In this document: piece after piece, positions 12,901 to 28,200 of the stretch
Position numbering within the stretch: position 1 is the first letter of the stretch
Layout of the letters: each line of letters opens with the position of its first letter
Origin: Liolophura sinensis
Lineage: Eukaryota > Mollusca > Polyplacophora > Chitonida > Chitonidae
Direction: 5' to 3'
DNA: 52,071 nucleotides
NCBI RefSeq assembly: GCF_032854445.1
Contig: NC_088301.1
Span: 47,675,116-47,727,186, forward strand
Notes under the pieces: generated by a model
The model's database searches: none
What the model saw: only the letters and a program-made list of their open reading frames with translations
Told to the model about the DNA's origin: nothing
Made by a program: the position numbers and the translations under genes

Positions 12901-15900
12901 TTTGTTATTCTAATTCTTCAACATTTTCAAATATAAAAGACAACAGTGAGTGCAATTTATGCCCCATTTAAATTTGATTTTGAAGACAAATCCAACTACA
13001 CAGGATTGTCCAATTTCAGGGCTTCAAAAAAGTATAATTTTATCAGTCTACATAGAATAATGCCTTCATATGCTTAAATTAATACCTTGTAAGCATGTGA
13101 AAAGATTGAAAGATTACAGTATGTTCTGCCAGTTGCCCTTGTGAAGGTGTAGCTGAGCTTAGGTTTTAATGGGGGAAATTTCAGATGTCAGACCTGCAGA
13201 CCTGTTCTTCTCCCCCGAGGCCCTAATATCAAACACAATGACTGTAAACTCATCTAAGGAAAACAAATATAAAATTCAGTGCTATAAGGCAGCTTAATGT
13301 ATCACTATGCATAAATTTTAAGAAAGCACTGTAGACAGTGTAGACAGTACCATCCCAAACTGCCTTATGCATTAACAGGAATCCTCAACTGAATGTGCCT
13401 GGACATACATGCAATATCAGCTTTTCAAAAAACATGTGACATTTGTGTATATTTATGTATACATGTTGTTCTTGGGAGGCTGGGATACATATTTTATCCT
13501 GAGGCTCTTCTACAAAATCTTGTGCTGTGGGGCCTCTTGTATGTTTTAATGCTGGCTAATTTGGCTCATCAACCTCTACAAACATATTCTGACTGGGTGA
13601 ACCATGTGAAAGCTGTTAAAAAAGATATAAAGGTTACAAATTCTAAACCTGTGCTACATTGTAGCTTAAGTTACCATCTTAAAAATATGATGTCAACATG
13701 AAATGTATTCAATATCCAGATTAGCTCTAGTATTGATTAAAAATATAATTTCATAGTATCAGATCACTTGCTTTTCTCAGCCTCACTTACTTACATAAAC
13801 AATGTTCAAGTACATGTGTGTATGGATATCTTAATGCTGTATATAAATGTATGCATACAGTCTATGTCCGTTTCTGTCAAAAGGCAGTTTAACTTGCTAT
13901 TTCACTTTCTTCTGTGAAGGACAGTGTATCCCTAAACTTAATAAAGCATCAGGAAGAATTTTAATACTCGGCCAAGATTAAATGGTGTTCATACTTGTTT
14001 GTACATCAAACAACAAGGTTAAAGAAAAAAAAAGCCTGTGGCTTTTTGAATTTGTTAATCAAGTATCACTTGTACAGCCTCTGAGTGAATCAATATGACA
14101 AAGAATGCTATTTTACATTTGTCAATGATCTTAAATCACATCTACAAAGGTAGCAAATCAATCAGATTTTTAAACCCATGAAAGTCCCTTTCTACACAGG
14201 TATACGGCCACATTACCTAGGCAGATAAAAAGTCTAAAAATAAAAATCATGTAACATCAAAATATTAACTTGCGCATGTAAGAAATCCACACGGTAAGGA
14301 AGCTAGAACAAGGTTTCTTTTGACAGACTACTCCTCAGAAATCGCAACAGAAGAGAAGGAAGTATCTACATGTAGTTAAAAATACTGTCATATTGCTCAT
14401 GTAGACCTCTGCTGCTGCTGCTGCCAAGTTAAAATAATTAAGCTGCTACTGCTTCTTTGGTTTCTGGTTACCATGGTAATATTACAAATTCTGTGTGAAA
14501 GCCATCTACATGTAGGAAGAGCAAAATAACTGAATCAATTATAACCAGTACAGAGAAATTTTCTATGCATTTGTTACTCATTTCACTGGATTTGATATCT
14601 GTTGGTTTCTAAAATAAATTCAGGACACATTAAAAGACAAACCTCTGAACTGTAACAATAGACAACATAAAAAAAGAGAAATAGAAAAAATATATTGCAT
14701 TATTAAGTAGGTAGTAAGAACATTTTTTCGCCTAAAATTTTATATTAGAAAAAAAAAAACATTTCATTTTTTGAATAATTAAAAAAATAAATAAAATAGC
14801 AAGGAGCATTCAACAGCTCCTTTCTAGCTTTTATAACTTTCAATAGCATCATTAAGCACTAATGATACATTTTCTTTTCCTGTGTCTGAAATACGTCCAT
14901 TATGATGGATGGCTTCCCTTTGATAAATGAATTTCTAATATACATTAATATATGAGCCATAATGGTGAGGGTAGAAATTACACTATACCTGTTCACCATT
15001 ACCTGTCAAGAGTCAACAAGGACTGTAACCTGGCGGATACCACTCTGCTATGTGGTCACACATTCACCTCTCAGCCATTGGGGGGAGAGGAAATTACATG
15101 CCAGCCATGTGTGATTTAACCTGTCATGGCCACTGGGAAGAAATCGATCCAAGGCAAAAGGGAAATAATGGACATTAAAGTCATCTGTCACCACCATATC
15201 CAGTACACCCACCCACCCACCAACCACAAGACAAAATAAGGCCCTAGAATCCTCACATGCAGTGTCACCTTCAAAAGTATATATGTACACTGCATGCATG
15301 TAAAGGTACTTCCATGGAGTCTTCATGTGAAAATACCTTTATATGTATGTGAAATTTTTGTCATCACTCTCAGGTTCTGTGATACAACATTATGTTTTGC
15401 AAACAGATACGTGTAACTGGTTGTAATATGAAATGTGGTAAAAATAAAGTACCAAAATAAAACCAATATTATTATAAGTATTAATAATAATAAAAATTTT
15501 TTCAAAAACGCCCTACATCAAACAAAAAAAACAACAACAAATAATCAGGTCTCCTTTCATAACCATTGGATAAATACTAACTGTGCCAAATACCATGCAT
15601 GCAAGGAGACATTGTTGGGACAATTTACAATGTTACATGTACATGTATGTATTGGTACATTACGCTGCACATATGTGTGGCATCATATGTCTATCTTTCT
15701 TAACTGGGGTACCATATTCTTCATCACATTCCCAAGAACACAGTTATATGATTACATTGATGTATTCATCCAACAGCGAAGGGTATGACATGACGAAGTA
15801 ATTGCATAGGGTTTCTCAGCTGTGGGTCATGAACACATTCCTGTGATGAGTAAATAGGACAGGTCACATCAAGGTTGTGGATAGAGGAAACCCAAGACAC

Positions 15901-18900
15901 TAGCGACTCCTAAACCTAAAGACAGCCAATACCTGTTTTCATATATTAAGCCTTGAGTATATAATTACCTGTATTCTAACTCTTTTGGTTTGAATGCTTC
16001 GTGATATTTAGCTTAACTTCTTCATGGGCATAACCATACATGTAAATATACCAGAACAAGGCATTGACAAATATCCCGCATTGGTTGTTTGTCACTACTA
16101 AAATATAGTGCCTAAGTGGCTGAATTTACAATATTTCCTTCCTTTTGTGATGACTGTTGTACACAAAAATTTGCCAGTAAATTAAGACTTCACAAAAAGG
16201 TTAACCCAGTATATACATGTTGCCATGCACAACGACAGGCAAAAAAGGTGCTACATATATATTCCCTCCAATGACTGTATGTTGGTGAGGGGATAATTAA
16301 AATAGCCCATGTCCATTTTAGTTAAAATAGAAACAAAGATAACCTTGATCTCCACACAGTATTGTACATAATGCATTAGATATCTTGATGACCAGACTTT
16401 CTGTCTTTGTTCAGCTAAGCCAGGATAACTGGTTATCATTGGCACGAGAGCAGCACAGGGGAACCTGACAAGCCCTATACATCACTGCTTAACAACCCAA
16501 TAACAGGGAGGTTCGGAGCAAGGGAAAATGACAGCTGAAACTGAGGCCAGAAGGTTAAGAAGCCTTGTATCAACGCCCTGATAGTCCCATGTCAACATGG
16601 CCGAAGAATTTTGTGCTGAAGATAAAAGAAATGGATTCAATAACCTTGGCACTCCAGGACCATACAAGGCACAATTTTAGGCTATTGGGTCTTTTATTAC
16701 AGACAGTCGGACAACTGCCATTGTTTGCCTCTGCTCAAATGGGTTTTGCTGGTTGGCAGACCGACCAACAGGTTCTATCAAATTACTAAGGTGTCAAATT
16801 ATCCAACCAGCAAGGGAGAGACGCAAACAAGTTACCTTCATTATACAACTAGAAACTCTGCTTTGTAGTAAAATACTTGTACAAATGTTCCTTGAAAAAG
16901 ATAAGCTGTTTATCACACAAATGTAGAGCTTTGAAAGCCTTGAATGTAAGCATAAAATTAAAAGAGTGAAAACAGAAATGGTAAAAAAGCAGAGACTAAA
17001 CAGGTTTCAAATTTTCAGCTTTCTGCTTTGCGCCACATTGCTTTCAAAAATGATTATCAGAACCCATGCATCACCTACTGGATGAACACATTGTGCAACA
17101 GAAAAGATATATGCATTCCTAATGAAACACATGAATATCAGATTTATCAAAAGGTAGTTAGAAACTAGGAATTCAACACAAAACTATCTTGCTCAAAGTC
17201 ATACATGTAAGGCCTAAATTGGCAAAGCAAAATGAATGTGAAACTCAAGTATTATAGTGCCAAAAGAGAACAAAGGCAGGGACAGCGGAAACCAAAGAAA
17301 GCCAGGTTGTCACAAGAGTCGTTTTGTGTCTGAAGAGGGCAGACATTCCATTAGCAGATAGTATAGGCTGCTCTGAGACGCTATCACATCAAACCATCCC
17401 ATATTCTGACCGCTAATTGTTACCTGTCACATACTATGAGAACATCAGCAGTGGTCATATATGGCTGAAGGACAGAGGTGGCTGACCCTTGGCCCTATCA
17501 TTTCACATGACAGCCACAAGTAAATGCGGACAACCGTTATTGATCATAACCCTGAGCAGCACATCATTCAAACTAAAGTCCCGAGAGAATAAAAGATCTT
17601 GCTAAGACATGGGTTCAATGGTGTTTGAGGCTACATGCATGCAAAGCAAAAATATAGGCTCGGTAATGCCTTGGGCATTCTTGTCGGACAGATATTGTCA
17701 GCATTCTGGCAAAACAGCTACACATATTAGAAATCTATAGAGACTGAAAGTTACAGAAACACAGATTAGTCTGGAACAGATCAAGAACAAAACAGTAAAA
17801 CAATTTTATCTGAAAGTATTCCTGTTACATATAAAGCAACATATATGCGATCACCTTATGCCATGGCAATTTAGCTCCCTGAGAGAACTGGATGAAGTTG
17901 CACATTAAAGCACACTATATTCATACTTTCCTACAACACCTGGACAATCACTTTACTCAACCAGTTTCCAGATGTGCCAATAGACAGAGAAAGGATACAT
18001 AATAATTGGTTAAGATTATCCACTTTCAGGATGCAAAACAATAAAAACATGACCCCAAAAGGTAAAATTTCATTTGTCTGATTTTAGCCTCTGAATTTTT
18101 CTAGTTGTTTTGAAGGATGCAAGGCCCTGTATAACAGAGTGCTGAGGGTGACAAAAATTTCCACAATGCTTAATATAGTACTATATCTGGTCAATTCCTA
18201 ACTGCAAACACACTGTACCTGTACACAGGCAGAAACACTGGCCCATCTGCAATACTGTGGAAGTACATGTACAGTTACTGCTACCCTAATTTCTCAACCT
18301 TTCTGCATATGAAAGAGCAACTTTCAGTGGAATTTATGCACCCTTTTCATTTGATTTTGATGACTAAACTACAATGATTAGGTTGGCTTACTAAACTACA
18401 AGGCTTCACAAAAAGTATAATTTTATCAATCTACACAGACTACTGACCTCAGAATAGACAAACATACACCTTGCAAACACATGAAAAGGTTGAAGAATTA
18501 CAGTGACACTACCAGGTATTACTATAACACAGCTGTAAGTTTGACTGCCTGGAGAAAATGCTGTTATCACCGTATTACCACAATACCATGGAAACTTTGA
18601 AGAACAATGTTTGAATATACAGGCTCAAAGGAGTAGCAGCTGTTAGCCACAAAACAGCTGGCATCTTAATACAATAAACAGTTTAACTTCAACCCTAATC
18701 ACAATATCACATTTTCTCCACAGCACTCTTCCAGCCAATTGAGAATGGAAGTCCAGAAAGACCACCTGATCCAGTAATTGCTCATTATGGCTGCTGATTC
18801 CAATCCCTCAGTGTTGAATGATGCCGAAAAAATAAATTGCGTCCTCAAGACCCTTTCTCGCACAGTAGAGGAAAAAATTCTGGGCAACAAGGCACTGATA

Positions 18901-21900
18901 AACTAAACAAATGAACAAGCAAGAACATCTGGAGCAAATGATAATGTGGACTGAGTAAATTCTTCAGGCCTTCCTTTAAATGTACATGAGAATGTAACTG
19001 TATGTCACAGTGTATTTAGTTTCAGAGACCATTGTCCACATGCAGGACATGTATGTGTATGTATGTTATTATATACTCTGTGTGTGTGAAGTACAATGCG
19101 CAAAATTCTGACATCATTGAAGTCCATGTCTTCAAAAACTGTGTACATATACTCACCTTCCTTTCAAACATGGCATCCAAAACTTCGTGAAGCTGGGCCT
19201 AAAATGAAAAAAACAGTATGCTCTTAATAAAGAAAACAACATTACTTACTGTAAAAAATGCATCAATTCAACCCTTAAACTTTTTTCTTAAACATTATAA
19301 AACCCTAAATTCCTTATTTTAGTAAGCTAAATAATATGGTAGAATGCAACATATCAACATGTATAGACATATACAGTGTTCACCAAAGCTACACGACAGA
19401 TCATTCAAACCCATACCTGTACTCTCTGTTGATTCTTATTTATTTATCTCATTCATGTTTTATGCCACACTCAAGAATATTTCACTTTTAGGACATCTAC
19501 CACCAGAGGAAGTTAGCTGGAATTCAACAGTGACACATTGCAGAGGTCATTGAATACCGGGTCACGGTACCACACTTACCACTACTCTCTCTTGAAGGTC
19601 ACCTGGTTTCTGATAGCAGTGAAAACTGACAAAACACTGTTAGCATATGAATGCTCTGTACAAGCCAAATATCTTAGCAAATGCGTACCAATTTTCATTG
19701 TAGAGTGGGGGTAAGTCTCTATTAATATTCACATACTTACACAAAAGCAGGGTGTCTACTGCTGATCACACACACGTACACCATAAACCCTATACTTAAA
19801 ACACAGCATCTATCAGTGAATTTGGCAAAATTCACCCCCCTATTTTCTTCAGTCACAGTTATAGCTTACATTGATATGGTCGTTTTCATTGGTTATTCTG
19901 GATTATGCTAATTATCCATCTGTATTATATTCGTGCTACACTGTACATATACTTTGACCAAATAAAGCTTTAGTTTCCCAAGAAAAGCAAAGTCAGACTT
20001 AAACCAGTTAAAATTCTCAGGTTCCAAATTTTATAAAGTTCACTCATTATCCAACTTCAAGATAGCTGTTTATGATCTAAAATTTCATAGAAGACTAACT
20101 ACTCATTTTGCCCGATTCTAAGAGTTCTTTTGGCCTGCCAGGAGTTTTGAAGTTTGGTTCTTCTTGTTTTTTGCAGGCAGGGTGATACCCTGCTGGAAGA
20201 ATGTAATATTCTACACCAGAAGTAACATTTTATGATTTTTACTTTTACTTTGGGGGCGGGGGAGGGGGGGGGGGTGAGGGGGAGGTTAGGTTAGGGTAAA
20301 TACAGTATTTTCACATATATGCAAGATTTTCTGAGGTCAGCACAATTATCGGAAGAACAACAATCCTCTTAACTGACAGCATTGGATTGAACTCACCCCA
20401 TCATTGATTGCAGGGTGAGATGACATGAGCACTTGAATGAAAAGGTTTTGTGTACTGGCAACAGCAAGGTTTTCAGTTCCTACAGCACTATGACAAGGGA
20501 TTTAGGAATGATTTGTTATTATTCGTCTTGATACTGCCTCTAGGCAAAAAGATTTTGGATGATAATTTTCTTTTTTTTTTTAAGCTGTTCTGTTACAGAA
20601 AGATCCTTATCCTTATCCAATCAATATATTAAAAAAAGAATAACTTTTTTGTGTTTTGTTTTTATAAGAAATCTGTGCAAGTAACAGGAATTTATATCTA
20701 CTTGCTGTTACAAACAGATCTGTCAAAATGCTTCATGTTCCTAGACTGATAAAGGATATCTTATAAATCATAAACATTTGCATATTCTGAATAGACATTA
20801 TATCCCTAATTCAAAATTTTTTGTATGACTTACATTATCTAGTGAGCGGAATAGCAATATGTTCTGGATTGCTTCGCTTAGCCGCCATCGCTGTTCATCT
20901 GATTTTGGGTGAATGATCTAAAATACAGAACAAAAATATACAAACATGTTCATGTATATAAAACATTAAATATACATAGGCATTTGTAAATTGTACATGT
21001 ACATGTGTCAGTATATACAAGTACATGAAGCAACAGGTTGCATACATGTAATACTTATTTTGGATGATGCTGAAGCTACATGCAGATTTATGAAGGTTGA
21101 GCACAAGCAACATTACCACTTGGCAATATATGGGCTAACAGGCACAGGCACCTTAACAAGATTACATACATGTAATCCGATGATTGAGGCATGATGCTAC
21201 AGCATGTGCGTCATACGAGTCATAAATGAAGTGAAAGTATGGTTAGAACTTGCAGGCTATTTTTACTGTCTCCAAGAGGTTTACTTCATGGGTTAGAGGG
21301 GCTGGTTTGCCAGTGGTTGTAATGAGGCATGTTTGATTACTGAAATAAGCCTAGCAGACCAGTAGGGGTAGCACAGGGCTAGCCACAAGGGATCCAGTAC
21401 AGGCTCACAATAAATCCCAGTGTTTATCAGCCAATGCATTATTCAGCCGAATCTCCTGCTAGTTTCCAATCACACTGAACGCCTGACATTTGTCACTCAT
21501 CAATGCGCGAAAGTTAAACCACACTACACACCACCAGAGGTATTATGTATACCTCAAATAGCAATCTTCTGCATGAATTGGTTAAGTATGGCTTACCTAA
21601 GAAACGGAATTGTGTGGAGTCAAAAAGAAACAGCCAGACAGATGTTCACATATGTATGTCATTTTGCACTCAAACAAAATTGTCCACCTTAATGTCTTAA
21701 GTCATACCAAAAAGTCTTAATTTAGAATAAACACTGAAACAGATTTATATCCCAAAAATAATAATGAAGGAAGTAGGTAAGGACTGTGACCATCCAGAGT
21801 TTACACTATCCCACATGTAACAAGTACTGTGATAATAAGCTTAGTAGTTAATATGTTCCCCCCACCACCCACACCACTATGTTATTACAAGACAAATTAC

Positions 21901-24900
21901 CATTCTCAGTAGGTGCTAACATGACTAATGTCTGGAAGAGGGAGATTTTACAGCCATCAAAGCTGTTGAAGATATCTGAGATAGTCAGGAAAACCAAGAT
22001 GGCCAACAGCAGACTTACTTGACAATACAGCTGCTCGCAATATTTCTATCACACATATGAAGACACATGAACATATGAACACATAGCTAGAACATTCCGT
22101 GTTCCCTGACGAAAGTGTGGCAATGGACAAAAAAATGTGTGAAAAAATGTTTTATGAATAAATGATTTTAAAAATGTAAACATGTATGATTCAGTAATAG
22201 CTGTCAGTTTTGAAATCCGTGTCAAGATCTCATGAGATTTCATTAATCATATACTGTATCTTTGTGATTTTACATACAACGCATAGCAAACTCTTCAAGA
22301 TGAACCTCAAGATATAGCTTGTCTGATAAAACCAAGTGATATGCGCACTGGCTGATTTAACAGCAACCAGCTACTGAATGGCCCCTTTTGTGGCATAAAA
22401 AAATATCAGGGGAGTCTGGTGTAATGTGCAGCTAATGTACTTATGTATAGTCTATGCATTTACCAACAACTAAATGTATTCATTTCTAAAACATTTTAGA
22501 TCACTACATCACTACATGCGCAGTTTCTAGTCCAAATTCATTACCACACAATTAATTCAGGCAGGTCTGTTGCATTTGTGCATACATGTGCCCTGATAGA
22601 GTCCAAGTTTATCATGTTATTACCAATATTAATTTTTTTTTCAGTATTGTTTCTCCAGAATCAGATTATTAGCATATAATAATATATGTCAGCATGGTGT
22701 GTAGATGTAGTTCAGGAACGCAGCATATTTTTTAATTCCATGAAGAGGCACTAGTGTGAAGCAGTGCTTCCATCCATTTCCACATCAAAAATTGATTGTA
22801 GCCCATTGTCCACAATGTTACGATGTGTTGGTTTCTAGCGTAAGCTGGTTATATTTTTAATGTGATGTCATACTAATCTGTTGGGAAAGGAACGCCTGCT
22901 GTCAATGCAAATGGCAGGTTTGACATTTTGACAGGTTCCCCAATGTTAGGAAATACATGTAGCAGCAAACATAGGTTAAACTGACTGACAGAGAAATGCA
23001 TGTATGCAGGTTTTACATCAGTTAAATAATCCAAAATCTGCTTAACAGACCAACCAACGTACCCCCTCCCCCCACCCTAAAAAAAAATAATAATAAAAAA
23101 AAAAAAAAAAACAGTCCATCCCTTTCATGATGCCTATGGCATGCATGTATTTCCACATACATGTACAAATATACACAGTTGCCCTGACAGAGCATCTGGT
23201 GAATGCCACAAGCTTCAGGCACAAACAAAAAGGTTTCACAGTCTCACAGGATTCCTAGCTTGTCAAATTAAATGATGTTTCTATGTGAGATGCAGTCTAC
23301 TGTGATCTTTCACAATGCATTTTCAATGAACACACAGAGAGATGTAATGTTAGGTGTGACTGATTTAGTTGACTGACATTCTCCTTCAGTCATAGTAAAC
23401 AGACCCACGAGAACATTGCTTTCTGTACTTCTTTTAACCTCGCCTTTAGATGACTGGCCAGGTTTCAACAATCCTCACAATTATAGCAATGTCATAGTAC
23501 ATAACAAAACAATAATGTACATAAATTTATTGAAAATAAACAGAAAGGATAACTTAAACCTAATCTATAAGTCATCATACGACTAATAAATAAGTTTTTA
23601 AATTAACTCATTTGACTTTTGCATGTCAAGGCAAACAATGGGTGTAAATTTTTGATGAATGGCTGATCAATTTGAAACTTACATATATGCAGGTACAAAA
23701 TATAACGCTATAAAGACTTACAGAACATATCATAAATTTCACTCATTTCTCTTCACTGATTATACATGTTCTATATGATCATACATGTAATACTTCAACC
23801 CACACAACATGCTGATAAAATAATAATGTGCCAGCCTTTCAGTCTGTGCCAATCTACACATAAATCCTATTCAATATGAAAGTCTTATCTACTAATGTAC
23901 CACACAAGCACAAAGAATGTTGAGTTCATATCTTATCAAAGACATCATTTTCCATGCCGGCACAGTGTCAGCTTTGAAGATGAGCTTGTATAAAAGCTGG
24001 TTTACATCTGACTCGCTTACCTTTTCATCTGTGTCTCCTTCGTCTGTTTCTGGATCATAGCGTTCTGCTGATACTGCAATAACAGAAAAACAAACGTGTA
24101 AGACATTTGTACAGTTACACAAGGGTAGGGCCACAGTGGATCAAGAGGATTTGATCATCAATAAATTTATAAATCATCATGTCATTTCAATGTATTAGCT
24201 CCACCAGTTAGAAAGTAATTAATTAAAACACTACAGAAGACAAATATTTGTGATGTTTCAGTGTATATAGTTGTACTTGTACAAATAAATATGCTGTTTA
24301 GCATTACTGTCAATATTTATGCATTGCATTGATTATTATTCTACATGTAGCTTCACTAAATACCTTTTTTGTTAAAATGGTCAAGTCTATAACATGTACA
24401 TGTACATACATGGACAGGCCTTTCTCACTGTACTTGTATATTAACTTGACAGCATAGACAAGATGTTGCCAGCATAGATAATAATATAAATTTTAAACTA
24501 GTTTTCACTCATATAAATTAAAAATAATGGCTGACAGAAAATAATTTTAAGTAGGACCACCGTTTTTTTTTAAATGGGTCACAACCATCTGTTTTACATG
24601 TACATCCATGTACACCTGAGAAGTCAACACAGCTTGTGTTCTCATATTAGTACTCGGTACTGGATTGTTCTAGGCTCGGACTTGAGCCAGTGTCATGTGC
24701 CATGTTCCCAGGTGGGAGATCATTGGGAACCTACTCTAATCATCTCCGCCTGACCAGTGTCATGCTTGGCAAACAGAACAAACAGCTCTAGCAGGGCCAA
24801 GGCCTTGTTCAATGTCTCAAAGTCACGTCAAAACATCACCCCATGAGCATCAAGTTTACAGCCAGAAAAGAACATTGGCAGCAGTCTGTTGGAGCGAAAG

Positions 24901-25193
24901 AAGATCATAACATGGCGATGCGCCTACACTCGCCTAATATGCCTATTACACAAACAGTAATGTTTGTAAGTAGGCAGAAATTTCTTTACAGCTAGATATA
25001 GCCGATAAATTCTGGCAGCATTACCCAGCAACAGCACGAACATGATGTACATGTACCAAATAAGAATATTGGATTTTCTCTCCATTCTGGAGAGCTCTGC
25101 CCAAAGTATGACCATATCCCCACTTTCATGTAGCCTAACAATGACACTGATATAATGACACACACATATATAAATTTCATTCATTTCACCGGC

Positions 25194-25243
<50 letters not shown>

Positions 25244-28200
25244 TGTACTTGTATATCTGTGATGTGGCCATCCAGACTTTCTCCATTATACTTTCATACA
25301 TGTACATCATGTTCTGTTATAAGTGTTCATAACATGGAATGTTTCAAGGCATTAAAACAAACAACATGTTTCTACTAATAGCAAGATCGACACATGACCA
25401 TGCTTCAATAAGGACTACAGGTTGTGCTAGTAAGGTCTGCAACCTTAAGTCATACAAAGATGTCAGAGTAAACAGTTCACAATGATCTAGTTTTAGCCTG
25501 GCATTCAAACTCTAAAATCAACGGTCTCAAGATGTAGACTTTTTATTGCTATTACAATTGAACATTTAATTACTAACACTGACATCGAAACAAAATATTT
25601 ATTTAAAAATGTTACCATTTTTCCATACTCTTTTTTTTTTTTCTAACAGAATGTTAACTTCCTGATAGGACTCCCAGAGGGACCTTACCAACTCGACCAT
25701 CAAGAGTTCTCAAGAAATACAATTTATTAGCCTGGAACTAACTCATCATGTCTGGCTTAATGCAATTTATGCAACCTATCTGAATATAATTTGCTGTAAG
25801 GTGTAATGGAGTACATGTAATTTTCCAGTTCAGTGATTTCTGGGGAATTGGGGCGAGACGTTAAAGTTCCTGTTAGTAATCATAGTTGTCTTGATTGTCA
25901 TGATACAACTATCAGTATCTACCTTGCCAGGACATGCTTTAAACTTAAGCCAATGCAGGAAATAATGGCTGCACATACATAATACCACTAACATCTACAT
26001 ACACAATACTCTGGTCGCCCCACTGAGCATACAGGTTCTAGCTTAAGATGCTCTACTTAACTCTCAATATGAAGTATACAATGTACACATAGACACATGT
26101 ATACACTGTATATTATGAATATATATAAAGGCAAGTGTATAGTGTGCAAGTCACTGTTCTATTCTAATCTATGGATCTTGAACTGCGGTATCTACTATAT
26201 AACTTCAACTACTGTATCTATAATCCCACCCAAAAATTTCTGAGTTGGAAATTTTGAAGTTTTTACATTGGTTCTTGCAGTGATGTATACACTTATTTCT
26301 TCACTGTTGTTCATAAAGCCATACTCCAGAATTTTTTTCATTTTACCATTGATGGTCTGTTTTATTGATGGTTTAAGCCATAGCGCCCGCAGTAAACTGC
26401 CAACCATTGGTAAATCACTGGTGAACTCTTACCTATAAATGTATGACAATTGTCATATTAATGGAAGGTAAGTGGTCTCCAGTGAGTTTCTCACAAGAGA
26501 GCACAGTTGGCCACTTATTACCCAAGAACAATGAAATGCAGGATATAACATATAAAATTCACGGTTAAACAATGGACTTCATGTATGGTACATACTAGCA
26601 ATTGAAAAGCCAGAACCGTAGCCACCTAGGTGCTGGTTCACTAACCCTTTCTGTGATGTACATGTAAGTGCTTTAAAAACACATTATGTATGACTATATC
26701 ATTGATCTTATCTCTTCTTTTGTTAAATCAGGATTTGAAGGGTATCTGAGAAGAACAGTTGGCTGACTATGCCTCATGCGTGGTTATATTGTACATGTCC
26801 CCTTAAAATAAAGTTATTACCATTATTATTAACAGTCATCAAGTGATATTCTGAGAAAGCCTATATAATAGGTACATGTACATGTGCATGTGCATGCCAG
26901 TAAAGAGCATCAAAGTCTCAGCAGAGATAAGTGACAGCATCTTAACACTTGACATTTGATTGTTTTACATTTCAAAGATCACGTAAAGGTGTCTCCAAAA
27001 AATCTTGACTGAGAAGTAAAGACTTCCTAATATTTACAAGTCTTGCACTAATAGATGCTAGATGTTTGAGCCCGTGGGATCTGTTTACAATTATAATAAT
27101 CTATGGACAATCTATAATCTATGGACATAAAAGCTTAATTGACATAAAATGTTATGTATGTTAACATAGTTAAAAAAAAGAACCACCAAAAAAACCTGTG
27201 GGAAAAACAATTAAAGCCAAACAAGCCCAGGGTAAACATCAACATGTAGGCTGTATCATAGCATTAGACTACAGTATATACCCTAATAAATGTGCCAGAG
27301 CAGTCTGAGCAAAGAATTATGCTCTCTGCCAAGTTACCAACGTCATCTAAACTTTGTCTAGTTCCCTCAAATAATAAACCTGGTAGCCATTTTAGAGATC
27401 TATGTACTTTTATTTTTACACGTTCTTGAATAAACTAATCTTAAACTAATTAATTAAATAAATAAGCGTGGATCTTTATTATAACAAACCATTCATTTAG
27501 CAAAATTCTACATCGACATTCAACCTATCCCCTATTATCTGACTTTGGTCTCTTCTCCTAATCTTTATCCCTCTGAAATGTATAATTTCCTGACTTTTTG
27601 ATAACAATAAACAAATTTTTGAACAATTTTAAAGAAAAAGGAAAACAACGTTGTTTTATCTAGTAAAATATTTCTGCATAACCACTGATGATCGACTTAT
27701 AATCATTTATATCATATGATATTAACAATTAGAATAACTATGGTACACACTAAGATAATCCTTTCCTTGGTTTATCTTCTACCACACAGGTGTCAGACAT
27801 CATGCTAAGATAATAGGGACATTTTGTATGTCAAAGTTCACATGAAATCTGCATTGTAGCTTACAATCAACCCAACAGGTGTAGTACATACATGTATATC
27901 CCTTGCTGTACATACACTGTAAACTGAAGCCTGGACATGCTGTGCTAAATGATCATCAGTTTGACCTAGTTTAACTTTCATATAAACATGCTATTTGGCA
28001 GGTACTGAGAAGAGTCAACCCCATGTACACATCATTTACACTGACAGTATTTCTAACACAGTATTTTATACATTTATTCAAATACTTTCCTCAATGATTA
28101 AAACAGATTAATGTGTGTATCGATTTCATTTGACTTGATTATAGTCTTAAGTCTAAAAACTCACTACCAAAATTGCCTTTAGTCCGTGATACGTAACAAC

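Larger units (their letters stand above)
12464..19156 (-). other. PRKAR2 intron between exons 5 and 6
   Basis: This 6.7-kb intron contains a tetranucleotide microsatellite (12551-12577), MITE copies B and C, and a C3-tract run at 15208-15221. Less AT-rich blocks occur at about 15010-15260, 16440-16800 and 17270-17600. No gene was recognised in those blocks; they could be unrecognised repeats or conserved non-coding DNA. Confidence 0.7.
19199..20833 (-). other. PRKAR2 intron between exons 4 and 5
   Basis: This 1.6-kb intron contains a deleted SINE copy (19432-19550) and a G-run tract (20252-20285). Nothing else was recognised. Confidence 0.75.

Noticed and set aside
13393-13701. 102-codon plus-strand frame with hydrophobic stretches
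   Set aside because: No recognisable family, no splice context, and it lies antisense in an intron.
15208-15221. C3-tract run as a quadruplex on the transcript strand
   Set aside because: Only three tracts of three plus a pair; below the usual four-tract pattern.
15435-15788. 117-codon plus-strand frame
   Set aside because: Composition is that of translated AT-rich intron (Asn/Lys/Ile runs); no homology was seen.
24924-25310. 128-codon minus-strand frame with a His-Thr run
   Set aside because: The run is the translated (GT)22 microsatellite, and the rest resembles no protein.
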